Source: UBA1757 sp963617485 (GTDB lineage: Bacteria > Bacteroidota > Bacteroidia > Bacteroidales > UBA1402). From it: a DNA stretch of 64,000 nt. Shown here one piece after another: positions 50,484 through 59,727 of the stretch. The stretch is taken from NCBI GenBank assembly GCA_963617485.1, contig CAVEPA010000002.1, positions 124,001-188,000 of the forward strand, given 5' to 3'. How positions within the stretch are numbered: the first letter of the stretch is position 1; each line of letters starts with the position of its first letter. The translations under genes were made by a program, and so were the position numbers. The notes under the pieces are model-generated. The model did not search any database. It was given only the letters and a program-made list of their open reading frames with translations, and was not told the DNA's origin.

Positions 50484-52177
50484 ACGACAGTCGTAAAATC
50501 CTAATCTATCAAGTCTTGCCGCGCTATTTTGGGAATACCAGGCGCAGCAATGTCAAGAATGGAAGTGTTGGAGACAATGGGGTGGGCAAGTTCGCCCATT
50601 TTACCAAAAAGGCGCTCGAGGCTATAAAGTCCTTGGGCGTCACCCATATTTGGTACACTGGCGTGTTGGAGCATGCTACTTGTAGCGACTACAGCCAGTA
50701 TGGCATCCTGCCCGATCATCCCGCCGTAGTGAAGGGCAAGGCGGGCTCTCCATACGCTGTCAAGGATTATTACGATGTCGACCCAGATTTGGCCCGCTCG
50801 GTGCCCGACCGGCTCAAAGAATTCCAGCAGCTGATAGCGCGTACGCACCAGCAAGGACTGAAAGTGGTGATAGATTTCATCCCCAACCATTTGGCTCGCC
50901 AATATCATTCCGATGTGGCCCCCGAGGGCGTGGAAGATTTCGGGGCTAAAGACAAGACCGATTGGTATTTCTCGCCGCAGAACAATTTCTATTATCTGCC
51001 CGGGCAGCCCTTCTGCGGGCAGTTCGATTTGAAAGCCGGTGCGGACAAGCCTTACGAAGAATATCCCGCCAAAGTTACCGGCAACGACTGCTTCAAAGCT
51101 TGCCCTACGGTGAACGACTGGTACGAAACCGTCAAGCTGAATTATGGTATAGATTATCAGGGCTGTCACAGCGAATACTTCAATCCCTTGCCGGATACTT
51201 GGTTGAAAATGAGGGACGTGCTGCTATACTGGTGCGCCAAGGGAGTGGATGCTTTCCGTTGCGATATGGCCGAAATGGTGCCGGCTGCGTTTTGGGCTTG
51301 GGTAACGCGCGAAGTTAAGTCGCAATATCCCGAGATGCTGTTTATCGGCGAAGTCTACAATCCCGGCCTGTATCGTCAGTATCTGCAGTCGGGCTTCGAT
51401 TATTTGTACGATAAAATCGGCCTTTACGATACCCTGAAGGCGGTGGTGCAGGGCTATGCGCCAGCTTTCTCGCTGACGCGTTGTTGGCAAAGTCTGGGCG
51501 ATATCCAAGACCGTATGCTGAACTTTCTGGAAAACCATGATGAACAGCGTCTAGCCTCTCCATTTTTCGCCGGCGATGCCCGCAAGGGACTTCCTGCCCT
51601 AGTGGTGTCCGCTACGATGAATGTCAATCCCTTTATGCTGTACTATGGTCAGGAACTGGGTGAGAAAGGCATGTACGAAGAGGGTTTCAGTGGTTTGGAC
51701 GGGCGCAGCAGTATTTTCGACTATTGGTGCATCGAGAGTCTGGCCGATTGGAACAACAACGGCAAGTTCAACGAAGAAAAGTTGAGCCCCGAGCAGGTGG
51801 ATTTGCGCCGTCAGTACCAGAGGATATTGCAGGTGTGCCAATCGGAAAAGGCTATTACGCAAGGACTTTTCTACGACCTGATGTATGTGAATGACGACGG
51901 TTCGCGCTTCGACAACAACCGCCTTTATGCCTATATGCGCAAGTATCGTAATGAACTTTTGCTGGTGGTGGCCAACTTCGCCGACAAAGATTTGCATGCG
52001 TGCGTGCGCATCCCCCGGCATCTCTTCGACTTTTGGCAGATTAATCCGCAGAATGCCATCGCTGCCCGAGACTTGCTCAGTGGTGACGCCTTTGTCTGTC
52101 AGCTGAATCCGGACAGTTTGATATCGCTGCAAATCCCTGCAAATCAATCTCGGATATTAAAATTTGAACTTGTCTGA
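50480..52177 (+). CDS. GH13 alpha-amylase-family hydrolase
   Basis: A 565-residue intracellular enzyme without signal peptide that acts on alpha-glucans or maltodextrins. Conserved GH13 regions: I DFIPNHLARQ near 134, II AFRCDMAEMVP near 258 with the nucleophile Asp, III FIGEVYNPG near 288 with the acid/base Glu, IV FLENHDEQRLAS near 348. The real start is the ATG at 50480, overlapping the fabD stop by 4 bases; the longer frame extends inside fabD. The tail end resembles the all-beta domain C of amylases. Glycogen use is plausible. Confidence 0.9.
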   Translation: MNDSRKILIYQVLPRYFGNTRRSNVKNGSVGDNGVGKFAHFTKKALEAIKSLGVTHIWYTGVLEHATCSDYSQYGILPDHPAVVKGKAGSPYAVKDYYDVDPDLARSVPDRLKEFQQLIARTHQQGLKVVIDFIPNHLARQYHSDVAPEGVEDFGAKDKTDWYFSPQNNFYYLPGQPFCGQFDLKAGADKPYEEYPAKVTGNDCFKACPTVNDWYETVKLNYGIDYQGCHSEYFNPLPDTWLKMRDVLLYWCAKGVDAFRCDMAEMVPAAFWAWVTREVKSQYPEMLFIGEVYNPGLYRQYLQSGFDYLYDKIGLYDTLKAVVQGYAPAFSLTRCWQSLGDIQDRMLNFLENHDEQRLASPFFAGDARKGLPALVVSATMNVNPFMLYYGQELGEKGMYEEGFSGLDGRSSIFDYWCIESLADWNNNGKFNEEKLSPEQVDLRRQYQRILQVCQSEKAITQGLFYDLMYVNDDGSRFDNNRLYAYMRKYRNELLLVVANFADKDLHACVRIPRHLFDFWQINPQNAIAARDLLSGDAFVCQLNPDSLISLQIPANQSRILKFELV

Positions 52178-52218
52178 TTTTTGCTGGGAAAAAGCTTTCG
52201 TTTCGATCTTAGAAGCAT

Positions 52219-52226
52219 TACCTTTG
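52219..52226 (+). promoter_or_regulatory. -7 promoter box for prs
   Basis: TACCTTTG, exact, with a near-consensus TTTC about 19 bases upstream. The ATG at 52250 follows 24 bases later. Confidence 0.55.
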
Positions 52227-52249
52227 CAATTGTCTTCAACTGAATAATT

Positions 52250-53188
52250 ATGCACTTACAAGGTCCCATTAAAATTTTTGCCGGCACCAACTCACATCCT
52301 CTTGCAGAGAAGATTTGTGAAGCTTTGGAATGCCCGCTTGGCAAGATGAATATCCAACATTTTGCCGACGGCGAATTTGCAGTATCCTACGAAGAATCCA
52401 TTCGTGGTGACTATGTTTTTCTAGTTCAGTCTACTTTCCCCAATTCCGACAACCTGATGGAGTTGCTCTTGATGATTGATGCCGCCAAGCGCGCTTCGGC
52501 CTACAAGATTATTGCCGTAATTCCTTATTTCGGTTGGGCACGTCAAGACAGAAAGGACAAGCCTAGAGTTTCCATTGCTGCCAAACTGATTGCCAACCTT
52601 TTGTCGGTAGCTGGTATCGACCGGCTTATTACGATGGACCTTCATGCCGACCAGATTCAGGGTTTCTTTGATGTTCCCGTAGACCACCTCTATGCTTCGA
52701 CAATATTCCTTCCCCATATCAAGTCTTTGGGCCTGGAGGATATGTGTATCGCTACGCCTGACGTGGGCGGTTCCAAGCGAGCCAGCTCTTATGCCAAATA
52801 TCTGGAGGTGCCTTTGGTACTTTGCCACAAGACGCGTAACAGACCTAACGAAGTGGCCGAGATGAAAATTATCGGTGAAGTCAAGGATAAGAATGTGGTT
52901 CTGATTGACGATATGGTGGACACTGCCGGTACGCTTTCCAAAGCTGCCAACTTGATGATGGAAAACGGTGCCAAGTCGGTTAGGGCTTTCGCTTCTCACT
53001 GCGTGATGTCCGGTTCGGCTACCGAAAGGGTTGAGAATTCCGCCCTTACCGAAATCTATTTCACCGATAGTATTCCTTATAATAAGGAAAGCAGCAAGGT
53101 GAAGATTCTGAGCATTGCCGAGATGTTTGCCGATACCATCCAAAGAGTATACGACAATCGCTCGATTTCATCGCAATATTTGATTTAA
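52250..53188 (+). CDS. prs: Ribose-phosphate pyrophosphokinase
   Basis: Makes PRPP from ribose 5-phosphate and ATP for nucleotide, His and Trp synthesis. The 312-residue protein has IKIFAGTNSHPLAEKI at the N-terminus, the ATP-binding region YFGWARQDRKDKP near 90, DLHADQIQGFFDVPVDHL near 126 and the PRPP-binding loop VLIDDMVDTAGTLSKAA near 217. All residues of class I PRPP synthases appear. A strong terminator follows. It is convergent with glyS. Confidence 0.96.
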   Translation: MHLQGPIKIFAGTNSHPLAEKICEALECPLGKMNIQHFADGEFAVSYEESIRGDYVFLVQSTFPNSDNLMELLLMIDAAKRASAYKIIAVIPYFGWARQDRKDKPRVSIAAKLIANLLSVAGIDRLITMDLHADQIQGFFDVPVDHLYASTIFLPHIKSLGLEDMCIATPDVGGSKRASSYAKYLEVPLVLCHKTRNRPNEVAEMKIIGEVKDKNVVLIDDMVDTAGTLSKAANLMMENGAKSVRAFASHCVMSGSATERVENSALTEIYFTDSIPYNKESSKVKILSIAEMFADTIQRVYDNRSISSQYLI

Positions 53189-53242
53189 AAAGGAGCGGCG
53201 GGCTGCCGTAAGGCTGCCCGCACCAGCACAATCCATAAACGC

Positions 53243-53284
53243 AAAAGAGCGGAGGTTCCCGACGGGAACTTCCGCTCTTTTTTG
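53243..53284. terminator. Bidirectional terminator between prs and glyS
   Basis: AAAAGAGCGGAGGTTCCC / GGGAACTTCCGCTCTTTT with a short GAC loop, one central mismatch and an oligo-T tail on the plus strand; the minus strand also reads out into TTTTGCG. It lies between convergent genes. Confidence 0.85.
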
Positions 53285-53306
53285 CTTCACAGTTCAGCAA
53301 CCTCGC

Positions 53307-54851
53307 TTACAACTGTTGCTTAAGCAGGTCTATCATGCTGACAGCCTTGCTGATACGTTCCTTCAAAGAGTCGATGGGAATACGTTCCTGTTGCATGGTG
53401 TCGCGGTTACGCAAGGTGACGCAGTTGTCGTTGAGCGTGTCGTGGTCGATGGTGACACAGAAGGGTGTACCAATGGCATCCTGACGACGGTAGCGCTTGC
53501 CGATGGAGTCTTTCTCATCGTATTGGCACTTGAAGTAGAACTTCAGGTCGTTCATGATTTCCCGAGCCTTCTCAGGCAGACCGTCTTTCTTAACCAAAGG
53601 CAGTATGGCCAGCTTGATGGGAGCCAGGCAGGCGGGCAGGTGCAATACAACGCGCGTTTCGCCGTTTTCGAGGGCTTCTTCTTCGAAGCAGCCGGCCAGA
53701 ATGCTCAAGAAGGTGCGGTCGACACCGATAGATGTTTCGATAACATAGGGAACGTAGCTTTCGTTGCTTTCGGGGTCGAAGTACTTGATGCTCTTGCCGG
53801 AATACTTTTCGTGGTTGCTGAGGTCGAAATTGGTACGGGAGTGGATACCTTCAACTTCCTTGAAACCGAAAGGCATCAAAAATTCGATATCCGTGGCGGC
53901 GTTGGCGTAGTGGGCCAGCTTTTCGTGGTCGTGGAAACGGTACTTGTTGTCGCCCATGCCCAAAGCCTTATGCCATTTCAGACGGGTGGCCTTCCACTTT
54001 TCGAACCATTCCAGCTCGGTACCCGGCTTGACAAAGAACTGCATTTCCATCTGTTCGAATTCGCGCATACGGAAAATGAACTGACGGGCAACGATTTCGT
54101 TACGGAAGGCCTTACCTATCTGTGCAATGCCGAAAGGAATCTTCATGCGGCCGGTCTTCTGCACGTTCAAATAGTTGACAAAAATGCCTTGGGCGGTTTC
54201 GGGACGCAGGTAGATTTTCATCGAACCGTCGGCGGTGGAGCCCATTTCGGTCGAGAACATCAGGTTGAACTGACGAACATCGGTCCAGTTGCGGGTGCCG
54301 CTGATGGGGCAGACGATGCCTTCGTCCAGGATAATCTGCTTGAGCTCGGCCAGATCCATGGCGTTCATAGCATCGCTGTAGCGTTGGTGCAGAGCGTCCC
54401 ATTTTGCTTGGTTTTCAAGCACGCGGGCATTGGTGGAACGGAATTGGGCTTCGTCGAAAGCATCTCCAAAACGTTTGGCGGCTTTCTCCACTTCCTTGTT
54501 TATCTTGTCTTCGTACTTGGCCAACTGATCTTCAATCAGCACATCGGCGCGGTAACGCTTCTTGCTGTCGCGGTTGTCGATAAGGGGGTCGTTGAAGGCA
54601 TCAACGTGACCGGAAGCCTTCCAGATAGTCGGGTGCATGAAAATGGCCGAATCGATGCCGACGATATTCTCGTGCATCAGGGTCATGGAATCCCACCAGT
54701 ATTTCTTGATGTTGTTCTTGAGCTCGACGCCCATTTGGCCGTAATCGTAAACGGCTGCCAGACCATCGTAAATTTCGCTCGAAGGGAATACGAAACCGTA
54801 CTCTTTGCAATGAGACACCAGTTTCTTGAAAACGTCTTCTTGTTGTGCCAT
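53307..54851 (-). CDS. glyS: Glycyl-tRNA synthetase (single-chain type)
   Basis: Class II homodimeric synthetase charging tRNA-Gly. The 514-residue protein starts at 54851 (MAQQEDVFKKLVSHCKEYGFVFPSSEIYDG), where a TATTTTTG promoter box is placed upstream, rather than at the longer frame. Motif blocks: SSEIYDGLAAVYDYGQMGVELK near 20, YLRPETAQGIFVNY near 205 (motif 2 area), EFEQMEMQFFVKPG near 245 and the anticodon-binding domain with LHLPACLAPIKLAILPL near 410. This is the eukaryote/archaea-like alpha2 form, normal for Bacteroidetes. Confidence 0.95.
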   Translation of the reverse strand: MAQQEDVFKKLVSHCKEYGFVFPSSEIYDGLAAVYDYGQMGVELKNNIKKYWWDSMTLMHENIVGIDSAIFMHPTIWKASGHVDAFNDPLIDNRDSKKRYRADVLIEDQLAKYEDKINKEVEKAAKRFGDAFDEAQFRSTNARVLENQAKWDALHQRYSDAMNAMDLAELKQIILDEGIVCPISGTRNWTDVRQFNLMFSTEMGSTADGSMKIYLRPETAQGIFVNYLNVQKTGRMKIPFGIAQIGKAFRNEIVARQFIFRMREFEQMEMQFFVKPGTELEWFEKWKATRLKWHKALGMGDNKYRFHDHEKLAHYANAATDIEFLMPFGFKEVEGIHSRTNFDLSNHEKYSGKSIKYFDPESNESYVPYVIETSIGVDRTFLSILAGCFEEEALENGETRVVLHLPACLAPIKLAILPLVKKDGLPEKAREIMNDLKFYFKCQYDEKDSIGKRYRRQDAIGTPFCVTIDHDTLNDNCVTLRNRDTMQQERIPIDSLKERISKAVSMIDLLKQQL

Positions 54852-54895
54852 AGTATGTAATGTTACTGAGTTATTGTGCTGAAAATTTCGAAGCA

Positions 54896-54903
54896 CAAAA
54901 ATA
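54896..54903 (-). promoter_or_regulatory. -7 promoter box for glyS
   Basis: TATTTTTG on the minus strand, 44 bases before the ATG at 54851. It supports the shorter start. For parC on the plus strand a TACCTTTA (one mismatch) lies just before its ATG. Confidence 0.5.
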
Positions 54904-54962
54904 GTACAATTATTTCTTTTTAGTACCTTTACGCCTTTAAATAAAGCAATATAGCCCAATTT

Positions 54963-57626
54963 ATGGACGAAGATATCTATAAAGACTCTCCCGAAGAGGA
55001 AGCCGTTTCATCCGGCAATTTCGGCTCGCTCGATTTGGCGGCCGATGCCAACAACCATCATTTGACGGGCATGTACCGCAACTGGTTCATCGACTATGCC
55101 TCGTCGGTGATACTTGACCGTTCCGTGCCGCACATTGCCGATGGTCTCAAACCCGTGCAGCGCCGTATCCTCTATTCTATGAAGCGCCTCGATGACGGAC
55201 GCTACAACAAGGTGGCCAATATTGTCGGACATACCATGCAGTTCCATCCGCACGGCGATGCCTCCATTGGCGATGCCTTGGTGCAACTCGGACAGAAAGA
55301 ACTGCTCATCGATTGTCAGGGAAACTGGGGCAACATCCTTACGGGCGACAGTGCGGCGGCACCCCGATACATCGAAGCCCGGTTGTCGAAGTTCGCGCTA
55401 GAAACGCTCTTCAACAACAAGATTACACAATGGCAAGCTTCTTACGATGGCCGCAACCAGGAACCCGTGGCCTTGCCCGTCAAGTTCCCGCTTCTGTTGG
55501 CGCAGGGCGTTAAAGGTATCGCAGTGACGCTTTCATCGGAGATTTTGCCACATAATTTCAACGAAATCCTTGATGCCGCCATCGCCTATCTCAAGGGCGA
55601 AGACTTCGTGCTGTACCCCGATTTTCAAACCGGTGGCATGGTGGACATAAGCCGTTACAACGATGGACGTCGTGGCGGTGTGGTAAAGATTAGGGCCAAG
55701 ATTGTCAAATCGGCCGATAACAAGGCTCTCTCCATCACGGAGATTCCTTATGGCAAAACTACCGGCAGCATCATCGATTCCATTCTGAAGGCCAACGAGA
55801 AGAACAAGATAAAGATTAAGAAGATAGACGACAATACGGCCGCCAATGCCGAAATCCTCGTTCAACTGGCTCCCGGTGTATCGTCCGACAAGACCATCGA
55901 TGCGCTTTATGCTTTTACCGAGTGTGAGGTGAGCATCTCGCCCAACTGCTGCGTCATTCGTGACAACAAGCCTTGCTTTTTAGGCGTGAGCGATGTGCTG
56001 CGTTATTCGGTCGACAACACCATGTCGCTCTTCCAGCGCGAACTTTCCATCCAGAAAGCGGAGCTGCTCGAAAGCCTGATGTTCGCCTCGCTCGAAAAAT
56101 GGTTCATCGAAGAACGCGTGTACAAGGACAAAGCCTTCGAAGACAGCGCCAGCATGGACGATGCCGTGGCCTATGTCTTTAAGCGTCTGGAGCCCTTTAA
56201 GGACAAGCTGGTGCGTGAAGTTACCCGCGATGACGTTCTCAAACTGATGGAAATCAAAATGGCCCGCATCCTCAAGTTCAACAAGGACAAGGCCTCGGAG
56301 AACATTTTGGCTATCCAGGCGCAAATCAAGGAAATAGACCATCACTTGAGCCATTTGGTGGAGTATACGATTGCTTGGTACGAACATCTCAAGGAAAGGT
56401 ACGGCTCTCAGTATCCGCGCCGCACCGAAGTGCGCGTGTTCGACACCATCGAAGCCGCAAAAGTGGCCGAAGCCACCGAAAAATTGTACATCAATCGTGA
56501 AGAGGGCTTTATCGGCACTTCGCTCAAAAAAGACGAATTTGTCTGCGCCTGCTCCAACTTGGACGATGTCATCATCTTCTACAAGACGGGTAAATACAAG
56601 GTGGTACACGTAAGCGAAAAAATGCATGTGGGCAAGGATGTCCTCTATATCAATGTGTTCAAGAAGAACGACAAGCGCACCATTTATCATGCCGTGTACC
56701 GTGACGGCAAGAATGGTTATGCCTATATCAAGCGTTTTGCCGTAACGGGCGTTACCCGAGACAAAGAATACGACTTGACGCAGGGCAAACCCGGTTCCAA
56801 GCTGCTCTATTTTACGGCTAATGCCAATGCCGAGTCGGAAGTGATACGAGTGCTGCTCAAACCTTCGCCCCGCCTCAAGAAGATACAGTTCGACAAAGAT
56901 TTCGGCGAATTGGCCATCAAGGGCCGTCAATCTATGGGCAACTTGCTCACCAAGAACGAGATACACCGCATCAGCTTCCGTCACAAAGGCACGTCTACGC
57001 TCGGTGGCCGCGAAGTCTGGTTCGACAAGGATGTGCTGCGTCTCAACTACGACCATCGTGGCGAATTCATCGGTGAATACCGTGGTGACGACCGCATTTT
57101 GGTCATTACTGTCAAGGGTGAGTTCTATACCACCAGCATCGATTTGAGCAACCATTTTGATGATGATATCCTGGTAATGGAAAAGTTCAATCCGCACAAG
57201 GTATGGACGGCGGTGCTTTTCGATGCCGACCAACAAAATTATCTGTATATCAAACGCTTTTCCCTTGAAGCGCTCAATAAGAAGATGTCCTTTATCGACA
57301 ATCCGGATTCGCGTCTGGTGCTGCTTAGTGGCGAGGTCTATCCTCGTTTTGAAGTGATTTTCGGTGGCAGTGACGAATACCGCGAGGCCTTGGAAGTGGA
57401 TGCCGAGTCCTTTATTGCCGTCAAGGGCTACAAGGCGCGTGGCAAGCGCGTTACCACTTGGAACGTGGCTGAGGTGAAGGAACTGGAGCCTCTCCGCTTC
57501 CCAGAGAATGCCGAAGACGATGCCGAAATTGCCGATGAAAACGAGGAAAATGTCGATATTGAAGCAGAAAAGTCTGATGCGGAAATAATAGACGAGATTA
57601 CCGGACAAGGCAGTTTGTTCAGTTAA
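54963..57626 (+). CDS. parC: DNA topoisomerase IV subunit A
   Basis: Breakage-reunion subunit of the type II topoisomerase that decatenates chromosomes. The 887-residue protein has the N-terminal block YASSVILDRSVPHIADGLKPVQRRILY near residue 40 and the catalytic Tyr in APRYIEARLSKFALE near residue 134. A C-terminal beta-propeller-like half follows, with blades at about 500-820 (TGKYKVVHVSEK, LTKNEIHRISFRHKG, GEFIGEYRGDDR). The final 40 residues are very acidic. I see no GyrA box, so ParC is favoured over GyrA. Its ParE partner is not in the window. Confidence 0.9.
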   Translation: MDEDIYKDSPEEEAVSSGNFGSLDLAADANNHHLTGMYRNWFIDYASSVILDRSVPHIADGLKPVQRRILYSMKRLDDGRYNKVANIVGHTMQFHPHGDASIGDALVQLGQKELLIDCQGNWGNILTGDSAAAPRYIEARLSKFALETLFNNKITQWQASYDGRNQEPVALPVKFPLLLAQGVKGIAVTLSSEILPHNFNEILDAAIAYLKGEDFVLYPDFQTGGMVDISRYNDGRRGGVVKIRAKIVKSADNKALSITEIPYGKTTGSIIDSILKANEKNKIKIKKIDDNTAANAEILVQLAPGVSSDKTIDALYAFTECEVSISPNCCVIRDNKPCFLGVSDVLRYSVDNTMSLFQRELSIQKAELLESLMFASLEKWFIEERVYKDKAFEDSASMDDAVAYVFKRLEPFKDKLVREVTRDDVLKLMEIKMARILKFNKDKASENILAIQAQIKEIDHHLSHLVEYTIAWYEHLKERYGSQYPRRTEVRVFDTIEAAKVAEATEKLYINREEGFIGTSLKKDEFVCACSNLDDVIIFYKTGKYKVVHVSEKMHVGKDVLYINVFKKNDKRTIYHAVYRDGKNGYAYIKRFAVTGVTRDKEYDLTQGKPGSKLLYFTANANAESEVIRVLLKPSPRLKKIQFDKDFGELAIKGRQSMGNLLTKNEIHRISFRHKGTSTLGGREVWFDKDVLRLNYDHRGEFIGEYRGDDRILVITVKGEFYTTSIDLSNHFDDDILVMEKFNPHKVWTAVLFDADQQNYLYIKRFSLEALNKKMSFIDNPDSRLVLLSGEVYPRFEVIFGGSDEYREALEVDAESFIAVKGYKARGKRVTTWNVAEVKELEPLRFPENAEDDAEIADENEENVDIEAEKSDAEIIDEITGQGSLFS

Positions 57627-57641
57627 GTAATCTGTTGGGGC

Positions 57642-57672
57642 TTGCGTATTAAAGACTTTGTCTGTATCTTCG
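57642..57672 (+). promoter_or_regulatory. Promoter of tRNA-Leu
   Basis: TTG (57642-57644), 20 bases, TATCTTCG (57665-57672), one mismatch to TAnnTTTG. The tRNA begins at 57684, 11 bases later. Confidence 0.5.
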
Positions 57673-57683
57673 CGCTGTCTTAT

Positions 57684-57764
57684 GCGGATGTGGTGGAATG
57701 GTAGACACGTCAGACTTAGGATCTGATGCCGAGAGGTATGGGGGTTCGAGTCCCTTCATCCGTA
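57684..57764 (+). tRNA. tRNA-Leu (anticodon TAG)
   Basis: Acceptor GCGGATG/CATCCGT, D arm with GGAATGGTAGACAC, anticodon loop CTTAGGA reading TAG, a long variable arm (TGCCGAGAGGTAT) as in Leu tRNAs, T loop TTCGAGT, discriminator A. CCA is not encoded. A terminator follows 6 bases after it. Confidence 0.95.
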
Positions 57765-57769
57765 CTTTG

Positions 57770-57802
57770 GGAGCAAGAATAGAGTTCTTGCTCCTTTTTT
57801 TT
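57770..57802 (+). terminator. Terminator of tRNA-Leu
   Basis: GGAGCAAGAA / TTCTTGCTCC (10 bp, loop of 5) followed by TTTTTTTT. Confidence 0.9.
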
Positions 57803-57922
57803 ATTCTTCGATGAAATCGGGATTTTTCCAGTAATTGCCCCCGAAATGTTGTTTTTGGCCACTTTATAGCCCATTTGCTCACAAAGGCCCGGACCCTTGT
57901 TGCCCGTCTTTTATAAGAGGCG

Positions 57923-57930
57923 TAACTTTG
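57923..57930 (+). promoter_or_regulatory. -7 promoter box for the acyl-CoA synthetase
   Basis: TAACTTTG, exact TAnnTTTG, 36 bases before the ATG at 57966. The possible -33 (TTG at 57897-57899) is 23 bases away, so weaker. Confidence 0.45.
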
Positions 57931-57965
57931 CGGCGCTTTTCACGCAATTGTCTAAATATTTCTAT

Positions 57966-59606
57966 ATGAGCAAACATTTTCTAGCTTACCTGGAGGAATC
58001 AATCAAACAGTATTGGGACCGCCCCGTTATGAGTGATATCGATGGTGATACCCATCTTACTTATGCCACTTTCTCGCGAGAGATTTATCGGCTGCATGTA
58101 CTTTTCGAGTCGATGGGTATTCAAAAAGGCGACAAAATAGCCCTTTGTTCCGGCAACTGCGCCAATTGGGCCTTGAGCTTTATGGCTGTTGCCGCTTGTC
58201 GTGGTGTGGTCGTTTCTATTTTGGCCGATTTCAAACCCGAAAGTATCCATGGTTTGGTAAACCACTCTGAAGCCAAAGTTTTTATTGTCAATCCGCATAT
58301 CTTCAGTAACCTTAACGTTGATGAGATGCCTGGTCTTCGGGCAGTTCTCTCCATGAAAGATTTTAGCTTGCTCAGCTCGAAAGACGAAAACATTGTCAAG
58401 GCTCATGCCAATTGGGATGCCGCTTTCGTTGCCAAGTATCCCAACGGTATCAGCAAGGAAGATGTCGATTTCCCCAAGGATAACCTTGACGACTTGTGCC
58501 TTATTAACTACACCTCCGGCACCACCAGTGACCCCAAGGGCGTTATGGTAAGTTACGGCAACCTCAGCTCCAACACCCAGTACGCGCTGGAAACCGTTAA
58601 GGTGCTGCCCGGCGATACTTTGGTGTCTATGCTGCCTTTGGCCCACATGTTCGGTCTGGAATTCGAGTTTATCTATCCTGTTTCGGGCGGTTGCCATGTG
58701 CATTTCCTGAACAAGACTCCAGCCGCTCCGGTGCTGATGAAAGCCTTCGCCGACGTGAAACCTTATATGTTCCTGACGGTGCCTTTGGTTATTGAGAAGA
58801 TCTTCAAGAAAGCCATCTTCCCCAAGATCAACAAGCCCATCATGAAGATTCTTTGGCACATCCCCGGTATCGGAGGCATGATTAAGAAGACCGTTAAGGA
58901 AAAGTTGCTTACCACTTTCGGCGGCAACCTGCGTTACCTTATTGTTGGTGGTGCAGCCCTCTCGAGCGATGTGGAAAACTGCTTGAGAGACATCAAGTTC
59001 CCTTATTGCGTGGGTTATGGTATGACCGAGTGCGCCCCGCTTATCGCCTACAAAGACTGGCGAGAGTTCAAGAAGGGCTCTTGCGGTGCTATTGTCGATA
59101 GAATGGAAATCAAGATCGACTCGAAGAATCCTTACAAGGAAGTGGGCGAAATTATGGTTCGCGGTGCCAACGTTATGCAGGGTTATTACAAGAATCCCTC
59201 TGCCACCAATGCTGTGCTGACTCCCGACCATTGGTTGCGTACCGGCGACCTCGGTATCATCGACAAGCAGAACAACGTCTTCATCAAGGGACGTAGCAAG
59301 AACATGATTCTTGGTCCTTCGGGCCAGAATATCTATCCCGAGGAATTGGAAGATAAGATTAACGGTATGCCTTTCGTGGTAGAGTCTATCGTCCTGCAAC
59401 GCGATGGTGCCTTGACGGCTCTCGTTTATCCCGACTACGATGCAGCCAAGACCGCTGGTGTCAACATTGAAGAAACCATGGAGCAGAACCGCTTGGCTGT
59501 CAATAAGATGGTGCCTAACTTCTGTCAGATAAAGGCGGTTGAACTGGTCAAGAGTGAATTCGAAAAGACTCCGAAACGCAGTATCAAACGCTTCCTTTAC
59601 AAGTAA
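57966..59606 (+). CDS. Long-chain acyl-CoA synthetase / AMP-binding protein
   Basis: Activates fatty acids as acyl-AMP and transfers them to CoA. A 546-residue ANL-superfamily protein: P-loop YTSGTTSDPKGVMVSYGNL near 172, GYGMTECAPLIAYKD near 352, TGDLGIIDKQNNVFIKGRSKNMI near 420, GQNIYPEELEDKI near 447 and C-terminal Lys in KTPKRSIKRFLYK. I use the ATG at 57966 (MSKHFLAYLEESIKQY), after the -7 box. The MIKKTVKEKL segment in the middle may be an amphipathic membrane-associated helix. Chain-length preference is not readable. Confidence 0.92.
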   Translation: MSKHFLAYLEESIKQYWDRPVMSDIDGDTHLTYATFSREIYRLHVLFESMGIQKGDKIALCSGNCANWALSFMAVAACRGVVVSILADFKPESIHGLVNHSEAKVFIVNPHIFSNLNVDEMPGLRAVLSMKDFSLLSSKDENIVKAHANWDAAFVAKYPNGISKEDVDFPKDNLDDLCLINYTSGTTSDPKGVMVSYGNLSSNTQYALETVKVLPGDTLVSMLPLAHMFGLEFEFIYPVSGGCHVHFLNKTPAAPVLMKAFADVKPYMFLTVPLVIEKIFKKAIFPKINKPIMKILWHIPGIGGMIKKTVKEKLLTTFGGNLRYLIVGGAALSSDVENCLRDIKFPYCVGYGMTECAPLIAYKDWREFKKGSCGAIVDRMEIKIDSKNPYKEVGEIMVRGANVMQGYYKNPSATNAVLTPDHWLRTGDLGIIDKQNNVFIKGRSKNMILGPSGQNIYPEELEDKINGMPFVVESIVLQRDGALTALVYPDYDAAKTAGVNIEETMEQNRLAVNKMVPNFCQIKAVELVKSEFEKTPKRSIKRFLYK

Positions 59607-59626
59607 GAGAGTTGAACCTCATATCG

Positions 59627-59659
59627 AAAGGGCAGGTCTGTACGGGTCTGCCCTTTTTT
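59627..59659 (+). terminator. Terminator of the acyl-CoA synthetase gene
   Basis: AAAGGGCAG / CTGCCCTTT (9 bp with a 12-base loop) followed by TTTTTTG. Confidence 0.85.
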
Positions 59660-59727
59660 GTGCTTGTTTTTTACAACTGAAATCGGGATATTTGCCTAAG
59701 CAATCTGTAAAAAAATAAACGATACTT

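Noticed and set aside
53316..54860. 514-codon open frame opposite glyS
   Set aside because: It mirrors the whole glyS frame and has no family features; long antisense frames arise here because the sense strand avoids TTA, CTA and TCA codons.
55980..57608. 542-codon frame opposite parC
   Set aside because: Same codon-bias shadow, spanning the C-terminal half of parC, with no start signal or recognisable motif.
57649..57882. 77-codon minus-strand frame over tRNA-Leu
   Set aside because: It reads antisense across the tRNA and its terminator (residues MKGLEPPYL come from the tRNA), a frequent false gene.
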